The notes beneath the pieces were generated by a model. It ran no database searches. It saw only the letters and a program-made list of their open reading frames with translations, and was not told the DNA's origin. This document shows positions 23,891-31,084 of a stretch of DNA of 35,172 nucleotides, piece by piece. Origin of the DNA: Oceanotoga teriensis. Its GTDB lineage: Bacteria; Thermotogota; Thermotogae; Petrotogales; Petrotogaceae. Where the stretch lies: the NCBI RefSeq assembly GCF_003148465.1, contig NZ_QGGI01000023.1:1-35172 (forward strand). Reading direction: 5' to 3'. A program made the position numbers and the translations under genes. Position 1 is the first letter of the stretch; the number at the start of each line of letters is the position of its first letter.

Positions 23891-24946
23891 TCACCTACTC
23901 AAAGCTTTCATCGTTATAGGAGAAACTTTAAGATTTCTTTTTTTTAACTCCTTTAAAGTTTCAAAAAAATCTATTTTAGCTTTATTATCATATATATTAT
24001 AATTTTTTCTATATATATCGGGTGTTATATTAACCATAACTACATTACAAAAATACTTTAAAGATTCATAATGAGAATTATAATTTAATGTTCCTAAAGC
24101 AGTAGTTGCTGGCATTTGAGCTTTTGGAACAGTTAATCTTGCAGCACAACAAGCATTCATCGTTTTTACAACAGAACCATTTTTCATATTCTCAAAAGGT
24201 GTATTTTTAGAAGCTATTAATGGTCCTATTCCTATCATTCTAACATTTTCATCTCTCATAAAAATAATATCATCAGCCATATCATCATCTGTTTGATTTG
24301 GAAGACCTACTATAAATCCTGATCCTGTTACATAACCTATTGAATCAGTATATTTTAATATATTTACTCTGTTATAATAATTTTTATCTGGATGAATATC
24401 ATCAAATAATTCTTTATTTATACTTTCATGTTTTATTAAAGTTCTTATAGCTCCAGATTTTTTAAATTTCAAATAAGACTCCAAAGATCTTTCGCCTATA
24501 GATATAGAAACTGGAAGTTTTGTTTTTTCTCTTATAATTTTTATTATACTCATCAAATCTTCATCTTTAAAAAAATTATCTTCTCCACTTTGAAGAACTA
24601 TTGTATCTAAACCCCATTTTTTTGCTTTCAATGCAGAATTTATTATTTCCTCATTACTCATCCTGTACCTATTTATATTCAAATTATCTCTTCTTATACC
24701 ACAATAGTCACAATTTTTAGAACAATAATTACTAAACTCTATAAGAGCTTTAATTGATACATAATCAACAGTAAAAAAATTTTTAACTCTCTTAGCTACT
24801 TCATACATTAAATACCTTTCTTTACCATTCAAAGAAAGTATATATTTTATATGTTCTTTTTCAATTGTCATATTATTGGAAAAAAAATCTAAGATTTCTT
24901 TTCCTTTTAAATCAAATTGTTGATATAAATCATTAAATATTTCCAT
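23891..24946 (-). CDS. hydE: [FeFe]-hydrogenase maturation radical SAM protein HydE
   Basis: 351 residues. The radical-SAM motif C75-x3-C79-x2-C82 lies in FSNYCSKNCDYCGIRRDN. Further family features are the SISIGE, GFIVGLPNQTDDD and LTVPKAQMPATTALGT segments. HydE acts on the cysteine-bound iron complex produced by HydG to build the H-cluster dithiomethylamine/diiron unit. The open frame extends upstream to 25006, into hydG, but the ATG at 24946 has aaaggaga at correct spacing and gives a protein the size of the Thermotoga enzyme, so it is chosen. The gap to hydG is 16 bases. Confidence 0.94.
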   Translation of the reverse strand: MEIFNDLYQQFDLKGKEILDFFSNNMTIEKEHIKYILSLNGKERYLMYEVAKRVKNFFTVDYVSIKALIEFSNYCSKNCDYCGIRRDNLNINRYRMSNEEIINSALKAKKWGLDTIVLQSGEDNFFKDEDLMSIIKIIREKTKLPVSISIGERSLESYLKFKKSGAIRTLIKHESINKELFDDIHPDKNYYNRVNILKYTDSIGYVTGSGFIVGLPNQTDDDMADDIIFMRDENVRMIGIGPLIASKNTPFENMKNGSVVKTMNACCAARLTVPKAQMPATTALGTLNYNSHYESLKYFCNVVMVNITPDIYRKNYNIYDNKAKIDFFETLKELKKRNLKVSPITMKALSR

Positions 24947-24962
24947 AAAATCTCCTTTAAAA

Positions 24963-26378
24963 TTAAAAATATAGATCTCTTTGATCTGTTGATTTAATTT
25001 TTTCAAGATTTGATAAAAGTTTTTCTTTCATATTTATATCTTTAATACCTTTCAGTTCATTATTTATAACCTTTAAACAAGAATTTTTAGTTTCATCAGA
25101 AGCATAATCAACAACATACTCCATTAAAGTACTTATAGCATTTGGTGTACAAAAACGTTTAACAAAACCCGGAATTGCGAATTCCATAAAATGTTCACCT
25201 GTTCTACCCAATCTATAACATCCAGTACAAAAAGAAGGTAAAAAATTATTATCTGTAAGTTGTTTTATAACTTCATCTAAAGATCTTTGATCACCGAGAA
25301 CAAATTGAGATTTTTTATATGATTCTTTATCTTGTGTTGAATAAGCTCCAACCCCTATATTTGAACCTGCATCTATTTGAGAAACACCAAATTCCATAAG
25401 ATCATTTCTAATACTTATAGGTTCTCTAGCTGTTAATATCAATCCTGTATAAGGCACGGCAAGTCTTAATATAGCAACTAATTTTTTAAATTTTTTGTCA
25501 TCAACTATATATGGAGGTCTTTCAGAAACAGGTGTATTTAAAGCAGGTTCTATTCTCGGAAAAGAAATGGTATGAGGGCCTACATTAAACCTTTCTTCAA
25601 AATGAATGGCATGGGATAAAAGGCCCATCATTTCATATTTCCAATCATACATTCCAAATAAAGCTCCTATTCCAACATCATCTATTCCAGCACCAAAAGC
25701 CCTATCCAAAGAATATAATCTCCATCTATAACTAGATTTTGGACCTCTTGGATGTATCTTTTTAAAAGTTTTTTCATGATATGTTTCTTGAAAAACTTGA
25801 AAAGTTCCTATTCCTGCATCATGAATTATTTTAAACCCTTCAATAGTCTGAGGTGCAGCATTTATATTAACTCTTCTTATATTACCATGACCACTTTTGA
25901 CAGAATAAACTGCTTCAACGGTTTTTGCAATAAATTTAGCATCATACATCGGATGTTCTCCATAAACTAATATAAGTCTTTTATGACCTCTGTCTATTAA
26001 AGCTTTAGTTTCTTGTTTAACTTCATCAATACTTAAAGAATTTCTAAATATTTCTTTATTAGAAACTCTAAATCCACAATACTCACAATCATTTATACAT
26101 TCATTTCCTATATACATAGGTGCAAACAAAACAATTCTGTTACCATAAACTTTTTCTTTTAATTTCTTTGCTCCATCAAATATCATATTTTCAAGTCTTT
26201 CATCTTCACAATTTAAAAGATATGACATTTCTTCAAGATTCAATCTATTTTTATCCAAAGATTTTTGAATGATATCTTCAACTCTTTTTGGATCTGGATT
26301 AATATTTTCTTGAAGTAATGTACTTATTTTCTCATCATCAATAAATGTTTTAGTTTTTGAATCCTTAATATAAAACAT
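24963..26378 (-). CDS. hydG: [FeFe]-hydrogenase maturation radical SAM protein HydG
   Basis: 471 residues. The radical-SAM motif C94-x3-C98-x2-C101 lies in GNECINDCEYCGFR. The C-terminal HydG-specific motif C384-x2-C387-x22-C410 binds the auxiliary cluster with its dangler iron. HydG is a tyrosine lyase that makes CO and cyanide for the H-cluster; its relative ThiH lacks the C-terminal motif, so the call is firm. It is the second gene of the operon, 12 bases after the TM1266-like regulator. Confidence 0.95.
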   Translation of the reverse strand: MFYIKDSKTKTFIDDEKISTLLQENINPDPKRVEDIIQKSLDKNRLNLEEMSYLLNCEDERLENMIFDGAKKLKEKVYGNRIVLFAPMYIGNECINDCEYCGFRVSNKEIFRNSLSIDEVKQETKALIDRGHKRLILVYGEHPMYDAKFIAKTVEAVYSVKSGHGNIRRVNINAAPQTIEGFKIIHDAGIGTFQVFQETYHEKTFKKIHPRGPKSSYRWRLYSLDRAFGAGIDDVGIGALFGMYDWKYEMMGLLSHAIHFEERFNVGPHTISFPRIEPALNTPVSERPPYIVDDKKFKKLVAILRLAVPYTGLILTAREPISIRNDLMEFGVSQIDAGSNIGVGAYSTQDKESYKKSQFVLGDQRSLDEVIKQLTDNNFLPSFCTGCYRLGRTGEHFMEFAIPGFVKRFCTPNAISTLMEYVVDYASDETKNSCLKVINNELKGIKDINMKEKLLSNLEKIKSTDQRDLYF

Positions 26379-26390
26379 TTTAATACCCCC

Positions 26391-26639
26391 TTAGTATTTT
26401 AAAATATGTGATTTTACTTTAACCCCTGATACTTGCCCCAATTTACCATTTAAAGCACCTATTAAATCTGTATTAGATTTAAAGATTATAAATATAATGG
26501 CGATATTTTCTTTTTTCATCGGATACCCGACTCTTAAAAGAATATTATCGCCAAAATCATGAAGTATTTTATTTACTTTTTCAAAAGATTCTTCTCTGTT
26601 TGTAATCGCAATTGAAATCATAGCTATTTTTTCTTCCAT
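26391..26639 (-). CDS. TM1266-type iron-only hydrogenase system regulator
   Basis: 82 residues, MEEKIAMISIAITNREES followed by a beta-alpha-beta-type small domain and ending VSGVKVKSHILKY. This matches the ACT/NikR-C-like family named after Thermotoga TM1266, found beside hydrogenase maturation genes. Its biochemical action has not been shown. Its gggaggg ribosome binding site is inside the 3' arm of the leader hairpin described at 26640-26757, so expression is probably controlled by that leader. It is first in the hyd operon. Confidence 0.88.
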   Translation of the reverse strand: MEEKIAMISIAITNREESFEKVNKILHDFGDNILLRVGYPMKKENIAIIFIIFKSNTDLIGALNGKLGQVSGVKVKSHILKY

Positions 26640-26757
26640 AAAAAAAGCCCTCCCTTTGATATTTTTTTCTCAAAGGAAGGAGGATACAATATATGGCAAG
26701 TAAACCTGATAAGTTTTATTTTTGATCAGTATTGTCATAAAATTCCCTCTTCCTTTG
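26640..26757 (-). promoter_or_regulatory. Two-state leader RNA of the hydrogenase maturation operon (candidate riboswitch/attenuator)
   Basis: Three minus-strand segments compete. Segment 1 is CAAAGGAAGAGGG (26757-26745), segment 2 CCTCCTTCCTTTG (26683-26671), segment 3 CAAAGGGAGGGC (26658-26647). Segments 1 and 2 pair over 12 positions with one bulge. Inside that helix are ACAATA/TATTGT (26735-26730 with 26691-26686) and CTGAT/ATCAG (26729-26725 with 26710-26706), a nested three-helix arrangement. Alternatively segments 2 and 3 pair over 10 positions (one G-U), followed by seven U up to the ATG. That is an intrinsic terminator that also covers the first ribosome binding site. No known riboswitch consensus was recognised. 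Confidence 0.6.
26670..26738 (-). CDS. Possible 22-codon leader ORF upstream of the hyd operon
   Basis: ATG at 26738 follows ggaagaggg by six bases and opens a frame of 22 codons (MTILIKNKTYQVYLPYIVSSFL) with a TGA at 26672-26670, inside segment 2 of the competing leader helices. Its binding site is in segment 1. If translated, ribosomes would break the 1:2 helix and affect termination. It may equally be a chance ORF in a structured RNA; three tyrosines are its only notable bias. Confidence 0.28.
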   Translation of the reverse strand: MTILIKNKTYQVYLPYIVSSFL

Positions 26758-26819
26758 ATGTCAGAATTATGTCCTTCACCTCAGGAAAAATATTAACTTG
26801 TTCTATTTTTAACAATGTT

Positions 26820-26828
26820 ATTATAACA
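26820..26828 (-). promoter_or_regulatory. Promoter (extended -10) for the hyd leader
   Basis: TGT-TATAAT (26828-26820) on the minus strand. No good -35 is found at 16-18 bases. The predicted start near 26813 gives a leader of about 175 bases. Between this site and the tmRNA terminator I see only AT-rich sequence. Confidence 0.45.
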
Positions 26829-26912
26829 AAAAAACATTAATTAAAAGTTACTCATTATCATATATTTGGTTTTATTTTATTAATAACATGTTTATAATAC
26901 TACAAAAAATAA

Positions 26913-26938
26913 AAAAAGAGAGTTTATCCTCTCTTTTT
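26913..26938 (-). terminator. Terminator of tmRNA
   Basis: A perfect 10-bp stem (26913-26922 with 26929-26938) has a six-base loop. The minus-strand tail TTTATTTTTT follows. It lies six bases past the tmRNA CCA. Confidence 0.85.
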
Positions 26939-26943
26939 ATAAA

Positions 26944-27297
26944 TGGTGGAGACGGCGGGAATCGAACCCGCGTCCGAACATAAGCCGCACCGACTTCTCC
27001 GAGCGCAGTTCATGTTTAAGATTTCAGATTAATATCTTTCATGAACAAAAAATAAAAATCCTATCATTGTAAAATTTCCATAAATACTCCAATGAGAAAG
27101 TATAAATGTAAGAGTCCTTTTAATGACACCCAACTAATTCATGAGACTCGGCATCAAAAAGTGGGCGAGCTGCGCTTAGGCAGCTAAAGCGTAATTTTCT
27201 TCTGCGTTTATATTTATGTGTTCGCTTTTTAACGAGGTTGCGAAACCTCGACTCGCTTCTCGGAACGGCCTATACCCGTCGAAGCCTTTTCGTCCCC
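26944..27297 (-). ncRNA. ssrA: Transfer-messenger RNA
   Basis: This 354-base RNA starts GGGGACGAAAAGGCTTCGACG and ends GGTTCGATTCCCGCCGTCTCCACCA-like sequence with encoded CCA. The acceptor GGGGACG pairs with CGTCTCC (one G-U). The tag frame reads ...GCA GAA GAA AAT TAC GCT TTA GCT GCC TAA (stop at 27178-27176), so the tag ends AEENYALAA; the exact resume codon (GCA or the AAC before it) is uncertain. It is a one-piece tmRNA that rescues ribosomes on broken mRNA and tags the peptide for proteolysis. It is expressed from its own promoter. Confidence 0.96.
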
Positions 27298-27310
27298 ATA
27301 CGCTTTATTC

Positions 27311-27339
27311 ATTATATCATATATTGTTAAAGATTTCAA
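27311..27339 (-). promoter_or_regulatory. Promoter of tmRNA
   Basis: TTGAAA (27339-27334), a 17-base spacer and TATAAT (27316-27311), about 14 bases before the mature 5' end. The -35 overlaps the stop codon region of the HEAT-repeat gene. Confidence 0.8.
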
Positions 27340-27953
27340 GATTTTTGAAGTTGCCAACTGATCTTTTCAGATATTTCTGGTTCAATCTCTCTTAAATATG
27401 GAACGAGTTCAAAATCAGATAATAATACTTTTACAAGAGAATCTAAGACAAGAGCTCTTATAGAATTGGAGTTTGTATTTTTATATTTTGAGATTAAATT
27501 ATTTACAACTCTTTTTGATGGCATGTTGGTCATAGCCATTATACTGATTTCTTCAAGTTCACCTCCATCATCTATATAAGTTTCAATATACTCAAGATAT
27601 TTTTCATCTTTAGTTAATTTTAAAAGATTTTCATATATTATAGGAAAAGCTCTTTCATCAGAAAAACTATTGATCATTCTTTCTAAATAAGGTATTATTT
27701 CTTTACATTCAAAATCTGCAAGTATTTCAGCTAAATATAACAAAGAGATATCATCATCTTCATTTAAATCAAATCTATTTTTAAATTCTTCAAATAAATA
27801 GTCTTTACCATCTGCTGCTCCCATTATTTCTAAAATATCTCTTGCCAATTCTCTTGTTTCTACATCTTCTTCACTCAAAAGATCTACTATTTTAGGAATG
27901 GCTGAAACACCTTTTTCTTCTATTATTTTTTGTATTAATTCTTCTCTATCCAT
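27336..27953 (-). CDS. HEAT-repeat protein
   Basis: 205 residues of short paired helices with repeats resembling VSAIPKIVDLLSEEDVETRELA and KRVVNNLISKYKNTNSNSIRALV (about five HEAT-like units). It is acidic, with no export signal or enzyme motif. Such solenoids serve as binding platforms; the partner is unknown. It lies 11 bases after recN and is probably co-transcribed, which hints at a link with DNA repair but does not show one. Confidence 0.75.
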   Translation of the reverse strand: MDREELIQKIIEEKGVSAIPKIVDLLSEEDVETRELARDILEIMGAADGKDYLFEEFKNRFDLNEDDDISLLYLAEILADFECKEIIPYLERMINSFSDERAFPIIYENLLKLTKDEKYLEYIETYIDDGGELEEISIMAMTNMPSKRVVNNLISKYKNTNSNSIRALVLDSLVKVLLSDFELVPYLREIEPEISEKISWQLQKS

Positions 27954-27964
27954 AAAATCACTCC

Positions 27965-29560
27965 TTACAAAACTATATCTCCATACATATCTTTTATTTC
28001 TTTATCCCTTTCATCTGAATTTAATCTTATTATAGATGAATAAGTTTTAGCATTTTTTTCAATTTTTAATATTTTAAAATGTCTATTTGCATCATTTGCA
28101 ACTTGTGGCATATGAGTAATAACTATTACTTGTTTATTTTTTGAAAGCTCTTCCAACTTTTCACCTACCACATCTGCCATTCTTGGACCAACGCCAGAAT
28201 CTATTTCATCAAACAACATAGTATCTATTGAATGATCATTTCCAAAAACTGTTTCCATAGCTAAAAGAATTCTTGACATCTCACCACCAGATGCAATTTC
28301 CGAAAGATTTAAAAATGGACTTTGAGGTGTTGTTTTTAATAAAAGAATAGCTTTATGTGCACTCGTATTATCTGGTTCTTTATCAGAAAATCTAAAATCT
28401 ATACTCGCATTTTTCATATTTAAATCATATAGATTTTTCTCTATGGATTTTTTCAAACTATTTAAATAATCAATACTTTTTTTTATAATATTATTAGATT
28501 CTTGCTTTAATTTCTTTTTTAATTCTTTAAGCTTTGGTTCTATTAAGTCTATTTCATCTTTTAGTTCTGAAAGATATTCATATTCTTTTTTCATATTTTC
28601 AAGTTTTAAGATAACATCTTCAAGAGAAGGTCCATATTTCCTCTTTAAATTTATTATTTCATTAAGTCTATCTCCAACTTGTTGCAATTCATTTGGATCT
28701 ACATTTAAATCTTCAAGCTTATACTCGAGATTACCATGTAAATCATTTAAAAGTTCTTGAATATTGAGAGCTTGTTCATAATATTCTTTAAATCCAAAAT
28801 CCGATATCTTAGAGAGATTATAAACAACATTCCCGATAGCAATATCGAGATTAAATTCTTCATTATCCTTCAAAATATTTAAATCTTCATAAAGATTCTT
28901 TCTTATTTCTTCTACATTATTTAAAGCTTTATATCTATCATTCAATTCATCATCTTCACCAATAACTGGATTTAATCTCTCTATTTCTTCAATTTGATAA
29001 TTCAAAATATCGAGCTTTCTAAAAATTTCTGACGGATCTGATGGAATATGTTCAAATTTACTCTTCAAACTACTGTATTCTTTAAAATAGTCATCATAAT
29101 GAGAAAAAAGCTCTGGTTTTTTATCTCTAAGTAAAGAATATATCAATTTACTTTGATAGGATTCATCCCTCAACAATATATTTGAATCTTGAGAATGAAC
29201 TTCTATTAAATGTTTTCCTATTTTTTGAATTAATTCTTTTGGAACTATTGTACCATTTATCCTAAAAAAAGCTCTTTTAGAAGTAAATGTTGAAGAAATT
29301 ACAAGCTCTTCTGAATCTAAGTTGAAATCATCTTTAATTAAATCTCTTATTTCATCATCAACTATAAAAAAAGCCGAAATATTCCCTTCATCTGTTCTAA
29401 GATTCTGTGGTATATTTCCAGTCAAAAATGCATTTATAGCAGAAATAAACATGGACTTACCAGCACCAGATTCACCAGTTATAACATTCAGTTTTTCATG
29501 AAAGTCTACATTGGCATCTTTAAAAAGCCCAAAATTTTTAAGAGATAATGATACTATCAA
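27965..29560 (-). CDS. recN: DNA repair protein RecN
   Basis: About 531 residues of SMC-like architecture. The N-terminal ATPase half has the P-loop GESGAGKS (29-36 from this start). A long coiled coil (about 150-370) follows. The C-terminal half has the signature LASGGEMSRILLAME and Walker B MLFDEIDSGVG, then VITHMPQVA. RecN bridges DNA ends in double-strand-break repair. The frame opens at TTG 29572, but this touches the aaagg site; TTG 29560, which gives MIVSLSLKNFGLF like typical RecN starts, fits the ggtga site better. The start is therefore uncertain by four codons. Confidence 0.92.
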   Translation of the reverse strand: MIVSLSLKNFGLFKDANVDFHEKLNVITGESGAGKSMFISAINAFLTGNIPQNLRTDEGNISAFFIVDDEIRDLIKDDFNLDSEELVISSTFTSKRAFFRINGTIVPKELIQKIGKHLIEVHSQDSNILLRDESYQSKLIYSLLRDKKPELFSHYDDYFKEYSSLKSKFEHIPSDPSEIFRKLDILNYQIEEIERLNPVIGEDDELNDRYKALNNVEEIRKNLYEDLNILKDNEEFNLDIAIGNVVYNLSKISDFGFKEYYEQALNIQELLNDLHGNLEYKLEDLNVDPNELQQVGDRLNEIINLKRKYGPSLEDVILKLENMKKEYEYLSELKDEIDLIEPKLKELKKKLKQESNNIIKKSIDYLNSLKKSIEKNLYDLNMKNASIDFRFSDKEPDNTSAHKAILLLKTTPQSPFLNLSEIASGGEMSRILLAMETVFGNDHSIDTMLFDEIDSGVGPRMADVVGEKLEELSKNKQVIVITHMPQVANDANRHFKILKIEKNAKTYSSIIRLNSDERDKEIKDMYGDIVL

Positions 29561-29610
29561 AGAATTCACCAACCTTTATAGTTATACAATTCTATTATTT
29601 TTATACCAAT

Positions 29611-29619
29611 ATTATAGCA
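29611..29619 (-). promoter_or_regulatory. Promoter (extended -10) for recN
   Basis: TGC-TATAAT (29619-29611) on the minus strand, about 50 bases before the recN start. No good -35. Confidence 0.4.
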
Positions 29620-29758
29620 TAATAAGAAAAAATTTTTACCTGATATAATAAACTGTTAATATGGTTTATTATAAAATATAAGTAAATTTAATATTTATTA
29701 TGTACAAATATAAAGGTATAGATAAATAATACGATATATAAGATAAGAGAGGTAAAAA

Positions 29759-30724
29759 ATGAATATAATTAATAAAATAGAAGAAATAAAAAACGAATAT
29801 AAACTCTACGCTGAAGATAAAAAAATATATATAGCCTTTTCTGGTGGATTAGACAGCACTGTAGCCGCTCTAATAGCCAGAGATACTTTTGATAATTCAA
29901 AAATAACTTTAATAAATGTATGTTTTGGAGCTTATTCTTATTCAAAAGGATTAGAAGCAGTTTTAAGTCTCGCAAATCAAATGAATTTAAGATTATTTTT
30001 CACTCAAGGTGAAAAAGAGCAAGAAAATTTAATGTATCACGGACCAAATTGTAATCAATGTACAAAAAATATAAAACTTGGAAAAGTTAAAGAATTCGTA
30101 TATAAAGGTTTAGTAGTTGTTGGATCAAATCAATCAGACTCCTGGGGAAAACTTGGTATAAAATATAATGATGGAATTTATTCACCACTATTAAATTTAA
30201 ACAAAAAAGAAATAAATGAAATTTTAAATTTTTATGGATTTAAAATTCCCAAAATAGGCGAAAGTAATTTTAGAGAAGGTTGTAAATTCAAACATTTATT
30301 AAAAATGGCTGTTAATAATAAATTTCATTCAAGAGCAGATGTAATTGCAAATGAAGTACTTCATGATATATTGGATTTTTATAATTATGAAAGAACTCTT
30401 GGAAATGTAAAGATAATAGGTCCTTTATCAAAAAATATTGCTCTCATAAATGTAAAACCAATACCAGAAAACTCAATAAAAAAAATAATAATAGAAAAAA
30501 TTTCTCAAGAAGAAACTATAGATGAAGTCGTTTTTGTTGATAAACCTTTAAAATTAAAAGTCGCTGCTAATCCTGGTATAATTAATAATGAAAATTCTAA
30601 ATATTGGATAGAAAATGGAAGATTGGCACCTGAATTTGCAATGCCAATTGAAGTAGATTGGAATACCAAATCAAATAATAATAAATTGTGGACTTTTTCT
30701 GTTGTAGATTATCAATTTCTATAA
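29759..30724 (+). CDS. LarE-like PP-loop ATP-pyrophosphatase (putative sulfur transferase)
   Basis: 321 residues. PP-loop SGGLDST (28-34) binds ATP. C98-N-Q-C101 and GSNQSD follow, and C175 in FREGCKFK sits where LarE has its sacrificial cysteine (C176 in Lactobacillus plantarum LarE). LarE sulfurates the carboxylates of the nickel-pincer cofactor precursor for lactate racemase; other PP-loop enzymes thiolate tRNA. I saw no larB or larC nearby, so a LarE role is doubtful and another sulfur-transfer substrate is possible. The C-terminal 100 residues are not recognised. A gagaggt site precedes the ATG. Confidence 0.72.
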   Translation: MNIINKIEEIKNEYKLYAEDKKIYIAFSGGLDSTVAALIARDTFDNSKITLINVCFGAYSYSKGLEAVLSLANQMNLRLFFTQGEKEQENLMYHGPNCNQCTKNIKLGKVKEFVYKGLVVVGSNQSDSWGKLGIKYNDGIYSPLLNLNKKEINEILNFYGFKIPKIGESNFREGCKFKHLLKMAVNNKFHSRADVIANEVLHDILDFYNYERTLGNVKIIGPLSKNIALINVKPIPENSIKKIIIEKISQEETIDEVVFVDKPLKLKVAANPGIINNENSKYWIENGRLAPEFAMPIEVDWNTKSNNNKLWTFSVVDYQFL

Positions 30725-30753
30725 GATTCGTATGAACTTTAAAGGGGGATTCT

Positions 30754-31068
30754 ATGATAAAAAACATTATGGAAGATATTGTGGGGGAATGTTTAACTGA
30801 AATACTCAAAGACACAAATATAAAAGTTTGTAAATGTCAAAAATGTATTAGTGACATAATGGCATTAACTTTAAATCATGTAAAACCAAAATATGTTTCT
30901 ACCAAAAAAGGGGAAATATATACAAGAGTCGAACTACAAAATAGTCAATTAAAAGTAGATTTAATGGATACTATAATAAAATCAATATTAATAGTTGCAA
31001 GAAATCCAAGACATAATCAAAAAATAGATAAAATTCAAAAAATAGACAAAATAGAAAAAATAGATTAG
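30754..31068 (+). CDS. ComFB-like protein with a KID-repeat tail
   Basis: 104 residues. Residues 1-88 match the ComFB family (MEDIVGECLTEILKD, C26-x-C28-x2-C31, DIMALTLNHVKPKYV). The cysteines probably bind zinc. ComFB was named for the Bacillus late-competence operon, and relatives have been reported to bind cyclic dinucleotides. The tail KIDKIQKIDKIEKID is a low-complexity repeat that coincides with the left arm of the terminator. It lies 29 bases after the PP-loop gene with ggggg as binding site, and may be in the same operon. Confidence 0.75.
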   Translation: MIKNIMEDIVGECLTEILKDTNIKVCKCQKCISDIMALTLNHVKPKYVSTKKGEIYTRVELQNSQLKVDLMDTIIKSILIVARNPRHNQKIDKIQKIDKIEKID

Positions 31069-31084
31069 TTTTAATCTATTTTTT
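31055..31084. terminator. Bidirectional terminator overlapping the ends of the comFB-like and MATE genes
   Basis: A perfect 13-bp stem (31055-31067 with 31072-31084) has a GTTT loop. Each arm encodes the last codons of one of the convergent genes, so both proteins end in EKID. Both strands have six T at the end of the stem. Confidence 0.82.

Noticed and set aside
24947-25006. Upstream extension of hydE overlapping hydG by 44 bases
   Set aside because: The extra 20 residues have no binding site, while ATG 24946 has a strong one and gives the usual family length.
31018-31066. Short tandem units at the end of the comFB-like gene as a CRISPR or VNTR array
   Set aside because: The units are 9-15 bases, without spacers, and in frame with coding sequence. 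They are a low-complexity protein tail.
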